Part shown: piece by piece, positions 8,135 through 15,563 of the stretch | Position numbering within the stretch: position 1 is the stretch's first letter | Layout of the letters: every line of letters starts with the position of its first letter | From: Tissierellia bacterium | GTDB taxonomy: Bacteria; Bacillota; Clostridia; Tissierellales; Peptoniphilaceae | Assembly (NCBI GenBank): GCA_030537855.1 | Contig: JAUNVD010000018.1 | Span: forward strand, 1 to 38,840 | Direction of reading: 5' to 3' | DNA length: 38,840 nt | The notes under the pieces: generated by a model | Seen by the model: the letters and a program-made list of their open reading frames with translations, nothing else | Databases searched by the model: none | What the model was told of the DNA's origin: nothing | Made by a program: the position numbers and the translations under genes

Positions 8135-8680
8135 TTGGCAGAGATTGGAAATCAAGATCGAGAAGCTCAGGCAAAGTGGTATGTCATCCATACCTATTCC
8201 GGTCACGAAAACAAGGTAAAAGCCACGATGGAGTCTATGGTAAAGAATCGAGAAATGGATGATTTGATTTTTGATATTCAGGTTCCCATGGAAGAATATG
8301 TGGAAATGAAAAATGGACAAAAGAAGGTGAAGGAACGTAAACTTTTTCCATCTTATGTACTAGTCAAAATGATAATGAATGATGAGTCTTGGTACCTTGT
8401 AAGGAATACTAGAGGTGTTACTGGCTTTGTCGGCCCTGGCTCTAAACCGGTACCCTTGTCTGACGAAGAAGTACGAGCTTTAGGTGTAATGGATAGTAAG
8501 GAAATTTATGGCGAATTTGAAGAAGGAGACATTGTTAAAGTTGTTTCTGGACCTTTTGAAGATTTTATTGGAACGATAGATTCTACGAATTACGAGAAAG
8601 GAAAAGCCAAGGTTTCTATTTCTATGTTTGGTCGAGATACTCTTGTTGAATTGGATTTTAAACAAATTTTTAAAGAGTAA
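8135..8680 (+). CDS. nusG: Transcription termination/antitermination factor NusG
   Basis: NusG binds RNA polymerase and affects pausing, termination and coupling to ribosomes. The 181 residues show the N-terminal NGN domain (KWYVIHTYSGHENKV, FPSYVLVKM, VRNTRGVTGFVG) and the C-terminal KOW domain (EEGDIVKVVSGPFEDFIGTI). The start is a TTG at 8135, spaced correctly from AGGGAGG; the ATG at 8130 is out of frame. It is followed by an ~80-base leader and rplK. Confidence 0.96.
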   Translation: MAEIGNQDREAQAKWYVIHTYSGHENKVKATMESMVKNREMDDLIFDIQVPMEEYVEMKNGQKKVKERKLFPSYVLVKMIMNDESWYLVRNTRGVTGFVGPGSKPVPLSDEEVRALGVMDSKEIYGEFEEGDIVKVVSGPFEDFIGTIDSTNYEKGKAKVSISMFGRDTLVELDFKQIFKE

Positions 8681-8716
8681 TATTTTTTTCCCGAAAGGGA
8701 TGTACGAGTTCATTTA

Positions 8717-8742
8717 GTGGGAGGGAATACCCGCTATACCAC
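8717..8742 (+). promoter_or_regulatory. Leader hairpin before rplK (ribosomal-protein operator candidate)
   Basis: GTGGGAGGG...TACCAC forms an outer stem GTGG/CCAC and an inner GGG/CCC stem, just before the rplK ribosome site. A very similar element occurs before rplA. In many bacteria L1 represses the L11-L1 operon by binding its mRNA; that this is the L1 site here is inference. Confidence 0.55.
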
Positions 8743-8759
8743 ATTTGAGGAGGCGTATT

Positions 8760-9185
8760 ATGGCAAAGAAAGTCATAGCATTAGTTAAATTACAAATTCC
8801 GGCAGGAAAGGCAACCCCTGCTCCCCCGGTAGGAACGGCATTAGGTCCACATGGGGTTAATATTATGCAATTTACAAAGGAGTTCAACGCAAAGACTGCA
8901 GATAAAGCAGGTCTTATCATTCCCGTTGTACTTACAGTTTACCAAGATCGTTCCTTTTCTTTTATAACAAAGACACCACCAGCTGCAATTCTTATTAAAA
9001 AAGCTATCGGCTTAGATTCTGGTTCTGGAGAACCAAATAAGAACAAGGTTGGTAAAATTACAAAGGCACAAGTTAAGGAAATCGCAGAAATGAAAATGCC
9101 TGATTTAAATGCAGGTTCTATTGAAGCTGCCATGTCTATGGTTGCAGGAACAGCAAGATCTATGGGCGTCGAGGTTATTGAATAA
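8760..9185 (+). CDS. rplK: 50S ribosomal protein L11
   Basis: L11 forms part of the GTPase-associated centre of the large subunit. The 141 residues match the usual length, with the proline-rich N-terminal domain ([19 protein letters not shown]) and the rRNA-binding C-terminal domain ([20 protein letters not shown]). The ATG at 8760 follows GAGGAGGCG; an in-frame upstream ATG at 8745 is rejected because it precedes that site. Confidence 0.97.
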   Translation: MAKKVIALVKLQIPAGKATPAPPVGTALGPHGVNIMQFTKEFNAKTADKAGLIIPVVLTVYQDRSFSFITKTPPAAILIKKAIGLDSGSGEPNKNKVGKITKAQVKEIAEMKMPDLNAGSIEAAMSMVAGTARSMGVEVIE

Positions 9186-9212
9186 GTGGGAGGATGTTTC
9201 CGTTTGTACCAC
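9186..9212 (+). promoter_or_regulatory. Leader hairpin before rplA, similar to the rplK one
   Basis: GTGGGAGGATG...TACCAC repeats the architecture and end sequences of the element at 8717-8742. It overlaps the end of rplK and ends just before the AAGGAGG ribosome site of rplA, suggesting a translational control element. Confidence 0.5.
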
Positions 9213-9227
9213 AAGGAGGTAATGTAA

Positions 9228-9929
9228 ATGGCAAAAAGAGGAAAAAAATATAAAGAAAGTTTAAAGCTTATTGATCGTACAAAGTTATACGATGTAAGGG
9301 AAGCCTTAGACTTAGTTGGAAAAACTGCAAAAGCATCTTTTGATGAAACAGTAGAACTTGCTATTCGTCTTGGTGTTGACCCTCGTCATGCAGATCAACA
9401 AGTTCGAGGTACTGTTGTTCTACCACATGGTACTGGTAAATCTGTTAAGGTTTTAGTCCTAGCAAAAGGGGACAAATTAACAGAAGCAGAAAATGCCGGT
9501 GCAGATTATTTTGGTGGGGAAGAGTATGTTGAAAAAATTCAAAAAGAAAATTGGTTAGACTTTGATGTTGTTGTAGCAACTCCTGATATGATGGGTGTTG
9601 TTGGAAAAATCGGTCGAGTTCTTGGACCAAAAGGTCTTATGCCAAACCCTAAATCTGGAACAGTTACTTTTGAAGTAGAAAATGCTGTGAAAGAAATTAA
9701 AGCTGGTAAGGTAGAATATCGTGTAGATAAACAAGCGATTATTAATGTGCCTATTGGTAAAGTATCTTTCGGTACTGATAAACTTCGTGAAAACTTCCGT
9801 ACCATTATGGAAGCCATTATTAAAGCAAAGCCTGCTGCAGCGAAGGGTCGTTATTTACGTACTGTTACAGTAGCTAGTACAATGGGCCCTGGAATCCGTA
9901 TTAATGGACAAAAATTAATGGATGATTAA
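9228..9929 (+). CDS. rplA: 50S ribosomal protein L1
   Basis: L1 builds the mobile L1 stalk that guides tRNA release and, in many bacteria, represses its own operon. The 233-residue length is standard. Signature segments are visible: [33 protein letters not shown] and [17 protein letters not shown] ending ([13 protein letters not shown]). A strong AAGGAGGT site precedes the ATG. Unlike the usual order, rplJ-rplL do not follow; a terminator comes next and those genes lie on the other strand. Confidence 0.97.
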   Translation: MAKRGKKYKESLKLIDRTKLYDVREALDLVGKTAKASFDETVELAIRLGVDPRHADQQVRGTVVLPHGTGKSVKVLVLAKGDKLTEAENAGADYFGGEEYVEKIQKENWLDFDVVVATPDMMGVVGKIGRVLGPKGLMPNPKSGTVTFEVENAVKEIKAGKVEYRVDKQAIINVPIGKVSFGTDKLRENFRTIMEAIIKAKPAAAKGRYLRTVTVASTMGPGIRINGQKLMDD

Positions 9930-9945
9930 TAAAACACTAACTGGT

Positions 9946-9978
9946 AATCCCTTTCTCTGTTGAGAAGGGGATTTTTTT
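9946..9978 (+). terminator. Intrinsic terminator after rplA
   Basis: AATCCCTTTCTC pairs with GAGAAGGGGATT across TGTT, followed by a T-run. It closes the rpmG-rplA group. Confidence 0.9.
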
Positions 9979-9988
9979 GTATAAAAAG

Positions 9989-10079
9989 TCCGGCACTCAA
10001 ATCTTGGTTACGAAGATCAAGGAAGACTTGTTTAAAAAGAAGCCTAAGTTGATTTCATAAATAAGATTGGAGTGCCGGA
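9989..10079. repeat. Long palindromic element E1 (91 nt)
   Basis: The ends TCCGGCACTC and GAGTGCCGGA are perfect 10-base inverted repeats, followed inward by AATCTT/AAGATT and an imperfect GAAGATCAA/TTGATTTC pairing, so almost the whole element folds into one hairpin. Its terminal sequences resemble those of element E2. It may be a MITE-like element or a structured RNA. No clear target duplication is seen. Confidence 0.7.
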
Positions 10080-10101
10080 AGGGAGTAGTATACTTCCAGG
10101 A

Positions 10102-10183
10102 AATGATAATCTTTGAGGTTGGGAATGGAAGGAACAGTATCATTAAAGAATAGTTAGGGAACCTTTAATGGATATCCATTCCC
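10102..10183. other. Hairpin with alternative pairings, between E1 and E2
   Basis: GGGAATGGA (10121-10129) pairs with TCCATTCCC (10175-10183), and inside it CATTAAAG (10141-10148) pairs with CTTTAATG (10163-10170). AATGATA (10102-10108) could instead pair with TATCATT (10138-10144), which would compete with the inner stem. No gene follows directly, and no known RNA class is recognised. Confidence 0.45.
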
Positions 10184-10296
10184 TATTTATTAAAAAATAA
10201 TTTCCGTAGTATAACTACACTTTCATCATATAAAAACTAGTTTGAAAGTCAAGGTTTATTTTGAGTACATTCTTCCTTAACTATAGGAATATGTAA

Positions 10297-10318
10297 AAAA
10301 GACGGTCATCCGTCTTTT
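10297..10318. terminator. Perfect bidirectional terminator hairpin
   Basis: AAAAGACGG pairs with CCGTCTTTT across TCAT. It would work in either direction and lies mid-way in the 679-base gene-free stretch 9930-10608. The part 10321-10480 is very AT-rich and shows no gene. Confidence 0.7.
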
Positions 10319-10480
10319 CTACATAATATAAATAACTTATCTTGAAGGAGAATACTATAATCTTGATAAAATATACTCACTAGAACAAGTACGATCTTTT
10401 ATAGATATTATATATTATATATTATAGACAAAAAATATCAATGTTTATTTCATATACAATATTTGAAAAAGATAGAAAAA

Positions 10481-10578
10481 TCCCGACACATAAATCTATA
10501 TTCCATAACTTTGAGATTACCTTTCGTATTCTAGGATTAGTAATCTTTGATTATGTATATTGGATTTAAGTGTCGGGA
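10481..10578. repeat. Long palindromic element E2 (98 nt)
   Basis: The ends TCCCGACAC and GTGTCGGGA are perfect inverted repeats. Inside, TAAATC/GATTTA, CATAA/TTATG and AGATTAC/GTAATCT continue the stem. The outer sequence (CACTTAAATC on the minus strand) resembles CACTCAAATC of E1, so the two look like members of one family. It lies 30 bases beyond the rplL stop and may also end that transcript. Confidence 0.7.
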
Positions 10579-10608
10579 TAATTTACATATTGTCTATTGT
10601 TTATATTC

Positions 10609-10995
10609 TTATTTTAATTCTACAGTTGCTCCTACTTCTTCTAATTTAGCTTTTAATTCTTCAGCTTCTTCTGCAGGAACTCCTTCTTTTACAGCTTTTG
10701 GAGCTTCGTCAACTAATGCTTTTGCATCTTTTAATCCAAGTCCAGTAATATCTTTTACTGCTTTGATTACTTTCACTTTTTCTTGTCCAGCAGATTCAAG
10801 AATGACATCAAATTCAGATTTTTCTTCTGCTGCTGGAGCTGCGTCTCCACCTGCTGGAGCTGCTGCTACTGCTGCAACTGGTGCTGCTGCACTAACGCCA
10901 AATTCTTCTTCTAATGCTTTTACTGCTTCAGATAATTCTAATACGGTTAATTCTTTAATTTCATCAATTAATTTTTGTACTTTTTCACTTGCCAT
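10609..10995 (-). CDS. rplL: 50S ribosomal protein L7/L12
   Basis: L7/L12 is the multicopy stalk protein that recruits translation GTPases. The 128 residues show the N-terminal dimerisation domain ([20 protein letters not shown]), an alanine-rich hinge (~37-60) and the conserved C-terminal domain ([33 protein letters not shown]). The start is the ATG at 10995 behind GGAGGG; upstream in-frame Met codons lie within the end of rplJ. It is co-transcribed with rplJ 19 bases upstream. Confidence 0.97.
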   Translation of the reverse strand: MASEKVQKLIDEIKELTVLELSEAVKALEEEFGVSAAAPVAAVAAAPAGGDAAPAAEEKSEFDVILESAGQEKVKVIKAVKDITGLGLKDAKALVDEAPKAVKEGVPAEEAEELKAKLEEVGATVELK

Positions 10996-11014
10996 TTTAT
11001 TTTCCCTCCATTTT

Positions 11015-11545
11015 TTATGCAGTTTCTTTTTGTTCTGCAATTGCATTTAGTACTCTTGCAAATCCTGCAATGGTACCGTCCATAACATTTGCCAATCCTT
11101 GAATAGGTGCATTTAAGCCACCAAGGAATTGTGCGATTAACACTTCTTTTGCTGGTAATTTCGCTAAGGATTCTACACCAGCTGCGTCAATAATATCTCC
11201 ATCTACAATACCTGCTTTGATTTCTATCGCATCATGGTCTTTTGCAAACTCGGAAGTTATTTTTGCTGGTGCAACCATATCTTCCACACCAAAAGCTACT
11301 GCAGATGGTCCTTTCAAATACTCGAGAAAGTCCTCATGTCCTAATGCTTCAAATGCTCGACGCATCATAGTGTTTTTATACACCTTGTAATCAACTCCAG
11401 CTTCCCGATATTTGGAACGAAGTTCGTTTACTTCTGCTACGTCAAGTCCTCGATAATTCACTAGGACCAGGGATTGTGATCCTTCAATTTTTTCCTTAAT
11501 TTCTTCCACTAAGGCTATTTTTCCTTGAAGTTTTTCTTCTCTCAC
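11015..11545 (-). CDS. rplJ: 50S ribosomal protein L10
   Basis: L10 anchors the L12 dimers on the ribosome and, in complex with L12, represses its own operon. The 176-residue sequence has the typical segments [31 protein letters not shown] and [14 protein letters not shown]. Its C-terminal helix provides L12-binding sites. I chose the GTG at 11545, spaced after AGGGGGTG, because the reading frame upstream is the leader region, not protein-like. An L10 leader RNA and attenuator lie directly upstream. Confidence 0.96.
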   Translation of the reverse strand: MREEKLQGKIALVEEIKEKIEGSQSLVLVNYRGLDVAEVNELRSKYREAGVDYKVYKNTMMRRAFEALGHEDFLEYLKGPSAVAFGVEDMVAPAKITSEFAKDHDAIEIKAGIVDGDIIDAAGVESLAKLPAKEVLIAQFLGGLNAPIQGLANVMDGTIAGFARVLNAIAEQKETA

Positions 11546-11570
11546 TCTTTCACCCCCTGAATGTATACAA

Positions 11571-11681
11571 TAAAAAAATCTCATCGCAGACCGATGAGAC
11601 TTAAAGAAATTGTCTTTAAGTAAATAAATTCTCACCTCGGTAGGATATTAAGCAAAAGCACCTACTGTCTGCGGTTACAAC
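11571..11681 (-). ncRNA. L10 leader with attenuator
   Basis: On the minus strand the leader begins CCGCAGACAGTAGG, continues CTTAATATCCTACCGAGGTG, and ends with a terminator: TCTCATCG/CGATGAGA (11579-11599) and a T-run (11572-11578). GTAGG pairs with CCTAC as in the known Firmicutes L10 leader. The CGCAGAC of the 5' part (11667-11673) is complementary to GTCTGCG in the terminator (11585-11591), giving a mutually exclusive antiterminator. The L10-L12 complex is known to bind such leaders. Confidence 0.85.
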
Positions 11682-11687
11682 ACATGT

Positions 11688-11717
11688 ATCATATACCATA
11701 GACTAATGTTTTGTCAA
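11688..11717 (-). promoter_or_regulatory. Promoter of rplJ-rplL
   Basis: On the minus strand TTGACA (11712-11717) is followed by an 18-base spacer and TATGAT (11688-11693). Transcription would start just before the L10 leader. Confidence 0.75.
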
Positions 11718-11752
11718 GAATTATTTTACTTATTTTCTAAATTTCTGATTTT

Positions 11753-12475
11753 TTATTCTTTCATTTTTTCTTTTGCTGCACGTATAAAGTCCTTCCATAT
11801 TCTTTGGTTCCCTTCTTCTTTAGGGAAGATTAATTCAGGATGCCATTGTAACCCTATAACCCATGATTTTTTGTTATGGTAAAAACCTTCTATTAAACCG
11901 TCTTCTTCACTAAAGGCAAAAGGAACTAAGTCGTCCCCAATCATATCCACTCCTTGATGATGTAGGGAATTAACATCAATGATTTCTTTACCTAATAACT
12001 CCCCTGGGTAGGTTTCTGTATCTACTACAACTTTATGGTGAAAGGCATCATTTGGTTTTTCTCGGTCATGGTTAACAGAGTCGGAAAAGTCTGTTGGTAA
12101 ATCTTGGTACAATGTTCCTCCACATAGGACATTTAATAATTGCATTCCACGACAAATACCGAAGATAGGTAAGTCTGCTTTCATTATTTCTGGTAATAAT
12201 CCAATTTCTAATTTATCTCTCTTTGGAGCAAACTCTCCACATGTTTCTTTCTTTTCTTGGCCGTATAATAGTGGATCAAAGTCTTGACCTCCTGTAAATA
12301 CAAAGCCGTCAAATCTTTCAACTATTTGTGGAAAATCTTCTTTATTGTCTGTAAATCCTATAACAACAGGGATTCCCCCTGCCCATTGGATGGCATTAAA
12401 ATATTCTTCTAACATCCAAAAACTATGTAACTTCCCGTCATAAAGCGGGGTTACACCAATTATCGGTTTTTTCAT
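11753..12475 (-). CDS. Class I glutamine amidotransferase-like hydrolase, PuuD type
   Basis: This 240-residue protein resembles gamma-glutamyl-gamma-aminobutyrate hydrolases (PuuD, peptidase C26). It has the nucleophile elbow GICRGMQLLN with the catalytic Cys, the downstream GGTLYQDL, the HHQ segment and the catalytic-triad ending GLQWHPE. Related members hydrolyse gamma-glutamyl bonds in polyamine breakdown or act on folate or other gamma-glutamyl compounds; no partner gene here fixes the substrate. I chose the second of two close ATGs (12475), since AGGGGG lies too near the first (12481). It stands alone between the rplJ promoter and the divergent glycosyltransferase operon. Confidence 0.88.
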   Translation of the reverse strand: MKKPIIGVTPLYDGKLHSFWMLEEYFNAIQWAGGIPVVIGFTDNKEDFPQIVERFDGFVFTGGQDFDPLLYGQEKKETCGEFAPKRDKLEIGLLPEIMKADLPIFGICRGMQLLNVLCGGTLYQDLPTDFSDSVNHDREKPNDAFHHKVVVDTETYPGELLGKEIIDVNSLHHQGVDMIGDDLVPFAFSEEDGLIEGFYHNKKSWVIGLQWHPELIFPKEEGNQRIWKDFIRAAKEKMKE

Positions 12476-12552
12476 TTTCATACCCCCTAATCAGCCCCTA
12501 TTATATAGAAAAGTAGGATAATAAGAAAGTCTTTTTTTAAAAAAATATCTTT

Positions 12553-12699
12553 TTCCATAGGAGTTTAGAAAAGAATTTCTTTCCTTCCATAGAAGTCTTT
12601 AAAGATTTGTGAAAATGTTTAAGAAATTTCTAAGCTTCTATAATGAGGTTCTTAATTCGTAATAATTCTTGTTACGGGGACTATTTTTTCGGTTATAAT
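12553..12699 (+). promoter_or_regulatory. Control region of the glycosyltransferase operon
   Basis: Two direct repeats TTCCATAGGAGT (12553-12564) and TTCCATAGAAGT (12585-12596) lie 32 bases apart, about three helical turns. Two TATAAT elements follow (12639-12644 and 12694-12699), both with weak -35 sequences. The repeats could bind a regulator; this is inference. Confidence 0.35.
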
Positions 12700-12724
12700 T
12701 AAAAAAACAAAGGAGGAATGGATC

Positions 12725-13861
12725 ATGTTATTTCATATTTATACTTGCAGTTTTGGATCCGGACATCGCCGAGGTGCTGAAAAATTAGGTACTTCTTTAG
12801 ACGCCTATCAAGTTAAAGTTTTTGATTTTCTAGAAGAACTAACTCCTAAATGGTCAAATAAAATATATGAAGAATATGCTAAAGGTATGCGAACACAGGG
12901 GAAGGCTTTTAATGTTTATATGTGGGGAGATGCTCATAAGAAAAAGGTACTTCCATGGTTAGCTCCTATAAAAAAATTATTTTTTCAATCTTTAGATTCT
13001 AAGCCTTTACCATTAGCTTATGGAGCTACCTATTCTTTTGTGGCCTATTTATTAAGTGAATATAAGAAAGAGCGAAAATTAAATACTCCCCTTATCACAT
13101 ATGTTACCGATTTTACTCCCCATGAAGTTTGGGTAAATGAGGGTACTGATTTATATGTGGTAAATTCCAACTACACAAAGAAAAAACTTATGGAATTAGG
13201 AGTGGATAAAGATAAAATTGTCCTTCCAGATAAAAAGGTTTTTCCTGATAAAAAGATTCATGAAAGGCCTCATCTTTTAGTAACTGGTGGAGGGCTTGGA
13301 TTACTTCCAGAGGACTCTGATTTTTATTTTGACTTACAAGAGCGATTCCAAGGAGAGGTTCGAATTATTTGTGGATCCAATTCTTATTTAAAAGAAGTTC
13401 TAGAAATGATTTTACCGAAGGAGTTCCAAGTGTATGGTTTTGTAGATAATATGGAAGAACAGTTGGATTGGGCAGATATCTGTATTGGAAAAGCTGGTGG
13501 TCTTACTGTATATGAGGCATTGGAAAGGGGGATTCCTTTTGGATTTTTTACTCCTTTTTTACCTCAAGAAGAACGTAATGGTGAGTTTTTAACAGAGGAA
13601 GGCTTAGGGTTTCATATTGATGAAGATAATATGTATGCTGTTGAGTTACCTTCAGTGGTAAAAATGGAGCATATGAAAGTCAATATGGAAAATGAACTTT
13701 CAACAACTCCTGGAGAATTAGTGGCAGGAGTGGAAAAGGTGGTATTAGATTATGTGGATACTTATGCTAATCTTGATTCTTGGAATAGGCCTATATCTGT
13801 CTCCAAACATTTGGTACAGAAGGTCTCCGCATTTAGAAAAGGGATCCGGTCTCATACTTAG
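12725..13861 (+). CDS. GT28-type glycolipid glycosyltransferase (MGDG synthase/UgtP-like)
   Basis: This 378-residue enzyme looks like the MGDG synthase / processive diacylglycerol glucosyltransferase group, which transfers sugars from a UDP-sugar to a membrane lipid. The N-terminal GSGHRRGAEKL (11-21) is the family's acceptor-side motif. The C-terminal half holds the donor-binding signature GKAGGLTVYEALERG (255-269). A strong AAGGAGGA site precedes the ATG. The C-terminal ~36 residues are encoded in a 110-base overlap with the next gene. With a deacetylase and flippase-like partner downstream, a role in making a surface glycolipid or lipid-linked glycan is likely. The precise sugar and lipid cannot be deduced. 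Confidence 0.82.
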   Translation: MLFHIYTCSFGSGHRRGAEKLGTSLDAYQVKVFDFLEELTPKWSNKIYEEYAKGMRTQGKAFNVYMWGDAHKKKVLPWLAPIKKLFFQSLDSKPLPLAYGATYSFVAYLLSEYKKERKLNTPLITYVTDFTPHEVWVNEGTDLYVVNSNYTKKKLMELGVDKDKIVLPDKKVFPDKKIHERPHLLVTGGGLGLLPEDSDFYFDLQERFQGEVRIICGSNSYLKEVLEMILPKEFQVYGFVDNMEEQLDWADICIGKAGGLTVYEALERGIPFGFFTPFLPQEERNGEFLTEEGLGFHIDEDNMYAVELPSVVKMEHMKVNMENELSTTPGELVAGVEKVVLDYVDTYANLDSWNRPISVSKHLVQKVSAFRKGIRSHT

Positions 13862-14405
13862 TTTTGATGATGGACCGACAGAAATAACCAAGGAAATCGG
13901 GGAAATTTTATTTCAAAAAAAGCAATCATCTTTATTTTTTATTATTGCAACAGAAGCAAGTCAGTATGTGGATACTTTGGAACAGCTACAGGAATGGGGT
14001 CATGAAATTGGTTACCACTGTTATCGTCATGTTCACCCCTTAAGTCAAAGTCCTTGGAAAAGATATCGTGAATTGGTGAAGGGATATGAAATTCTTTGTG
14101 AACTAGGATTCCCCCCTAAGTATTATCGCCCTTGCCATGGATTTTATACTTTGACTGATATGATTTTTATAAAAAAATATCATTTAAAGCCCTATCATTG
14201 GACTAGCCTCTTACATGATTGGGAAAAACCTAAAGTTTCTGAATTAGTTTGTCGAATGGAGAGATTTGAAAATACTGATTCTGTTTTAGTTCTACATGAT
14301 GGGTCCAAGTGTGCTGCTGTTCCTGATGCATACCGACAAATTCCAGAGGTATTACTTGAATTTTTACATGGAGGAAGTTATGAAAGACAAAAAGAATCTA
14401 TATAA
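13752..14405 (+). CDS. Membrane-anchored polysaccharide deacetylase (NodB fold)
   Basis: This 217-residue protein starts with a hydrophobic anchor (residues 2-19) followed by a NodB homology domain. The catalytic and metal residues are visible: D39/D40 in SFDDGP, H89 and H93 in HCYRH, RPCHG at 126-130 and LVLHDG near the end. The family removes N- or O-acetyl groups from glycans, outside the membrane. The ATG at 13752 lies inside the preceding gene in another frame; AAAGGTGG is placed properly before it, and the anchor would be lost with any later start. It overlaps the next gene by 26 bases. The substrate could be the glycolipid made by its operon partner. Confidence 0.85.
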   Translation: MWILMLILILGIGLYLSPNIWYRRSPHLEKGSGLILSFDDGPTEITKEIGEILFQKKQSSLFFIIATEASQYVDTLEQLQEWGHEIGYHCYRHVHPLSQSPWKRYRELVKGYEILCELGFPPKYYRPCHGFYTLTDMIFIKKYHLKPYHWTSLLHDWEKPKVSELVCRMERFENTDSVLVLHDGSKCAAVPDAYRQIPEVLLEFLHGGSYERQKESI

Positions 14406-15471
14406 AGTACTAGGAGTATTGGTAGTGAGCCTTCTTTCCATGGTGTTTTTATGGCAAAAGTCTCAAGGGGAACATCTTGGGATGATTTTAAAATCTATAA
14501 ATCCTATCTTTTTATTAGCAGGAGGTGGAGCTTTCTTTGTTTATTTATCCATGGAAGCTTTGGCTTTTCGTTATTTATTAAAGAACCAAGGATACGATAT
14601 TTCTATTTGGAGAGGAATCGGCTATACTTTGTCAGACAGTTTTTTCAGTAATATTTCCCCAGGAGGTTCTGCTGGTCAACCAGGACAATTTTATTATATG
14701 CATCGAGATGGAATTTCTTCAGCAGCATGTATGATGTCTTTAGTAGCTTTTAATTCTATGTATCATGTTGGTATGCTTATTATTATGGTATTTGCCTACT
14801 TTATTGGTGCGACTTCTTTTGTTTTAGAAGTTAAGGGAATGAAGGCTATGGTAATCTTTGGAATCTTATGTCAAGTATTTTTTGTTCTTTTTCAATGTGG
14901 AATGATGTTTTCTAATCGTTTTCTTCCAAATATGGTGAGAAAGTTTTTTAAAATCGTTAAGAAATATCCTAAACTTCATAAAATTTCGGAAAAAGAAGAG
15001 GATTTTTTAGAGCAAGTTGATTTATATCAATCTTATGGTAAGAGCTTCAAAGAAAGACCGATGATCTTTGTTCGAGTTCTCCTTTACGATATCGTATTAT
15101 TAGTTGCTCTTTATTCCGTTTCTTATTGGGTTTATCGTGGTTTAGGTTTTCAACAATATAGTATTTTAGAAATTATAGCTTTACAATCGGTGATTACCAT
15201 TGCTGTGGAAAGTCTTCCTTTACCAGGGGGAGTTGGGGTAAGTGAAGGGTCATTATTGGCAATCTATTCTCAGCTTATTCCATCCTCTTATGCTTTTGGC
15301 TGGATGCTGGTAACGAGGTCATTAAGTTTTTATACAGGTTTAGTATTTGGAGGGATTGTAGTTTTTTCTATGAAAAAATTATTTTTCAAAGAAGAGGTGA
15401 ACCTTAAACAAAAAACACATGGGAAAAAGAAATCTTTACAAAAAGTTTCTTCCCCAAGTCCTAACTATTAA
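14380..15471 (+). CDS. Flippase-like integral membrane protein (UPF0104 / LPG_synthase_TM)
   Basis: This 363-residue polytopic protein resembles the transmembrane domain of MprF and stand-alone UPF0104/AglD2 proteins. Several hydrophobic segments are evident (~8-24, ~40-60, ~120-150, ~165-190, ~230-260, ~270-340), with the family's ALxLPGGVGVSEGS-like signature (ESLPLPGGVGVSEGSLLAIY). Such domains flip or hold lipid-linked molecules in the membrane. I chose the ATG at 14380, just after TGGAGGAAG; an upstream ATG at 14296 has no ribosome site and would overlap the NodB domain heavily. It ends the operon, and its basic tail is cytoplasmic-looking. Transport of the modified glycolipid is a reasonable inference. 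Confidence 0.8.
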   Translation: MKDKKNLYKVLGVLVVSLLSMVFLWQKSQGEHLGMILKSINPIFLLAGGGAFFVYLSMEALAFRYLLKNQGYDISIWRGIGYTLSDSFFSNISPGGSAGQPGQFYYMHRDGISSAACMMSLVAFNSMYHVGMLIIMVFAYFIGATSFVLEVKGMKAMVIFGILCQVFFVLFQCGMMFSNRFLPNMVRKFFKIVKKYPKLHKISEKEEDFLEQVDLYQSYGKSFKERPMIFVRVLLYDIVLLVALYSVSYWVYRGLGFQQYSILEIIALQSVITIAVESLPLPGGVGVSEGSLLAIYSQLIPSSYAFGWMLVTRSLSFYTGLVFGGIVVFSMKKLFFKEEVNLKQKTHGKKKSLQKVSSPSPNY

Positions 15472-15498
15472 AGTACAGAGTTTTCTCTGTACTTTTTT
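15470..15498 (+). terminator. Intrinsic terminator after the glycolipid operon
   Basis: AAAGTACAGAG pairs with CTCTGTACTTT across TTTT, followed by a T-run. It separates the glycolipid operon from the nitrogenase-like genes. Confidence 0.9.
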
Positions 15499-15563
15499 AT
15501 TTTTTAATACTTTTTCATGTATAATGTAAGAAGGAATCAGTTTTATTTAGAAAGGAAAGTATC

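Noticed and set aside
9989..10578. Integron attC sites for the two long palindromes
   Set aside because: The conserved core-site sequences (RYYYAAC / GTTRRRY) are missing from the ends, and no integrase is in view.
10547..11050. Plus-strand open frame opposite rplL
   Set aside because: It is an Ala/Ser-rich shadow of the alanine-rich rplL hinge, without a ribosome site.
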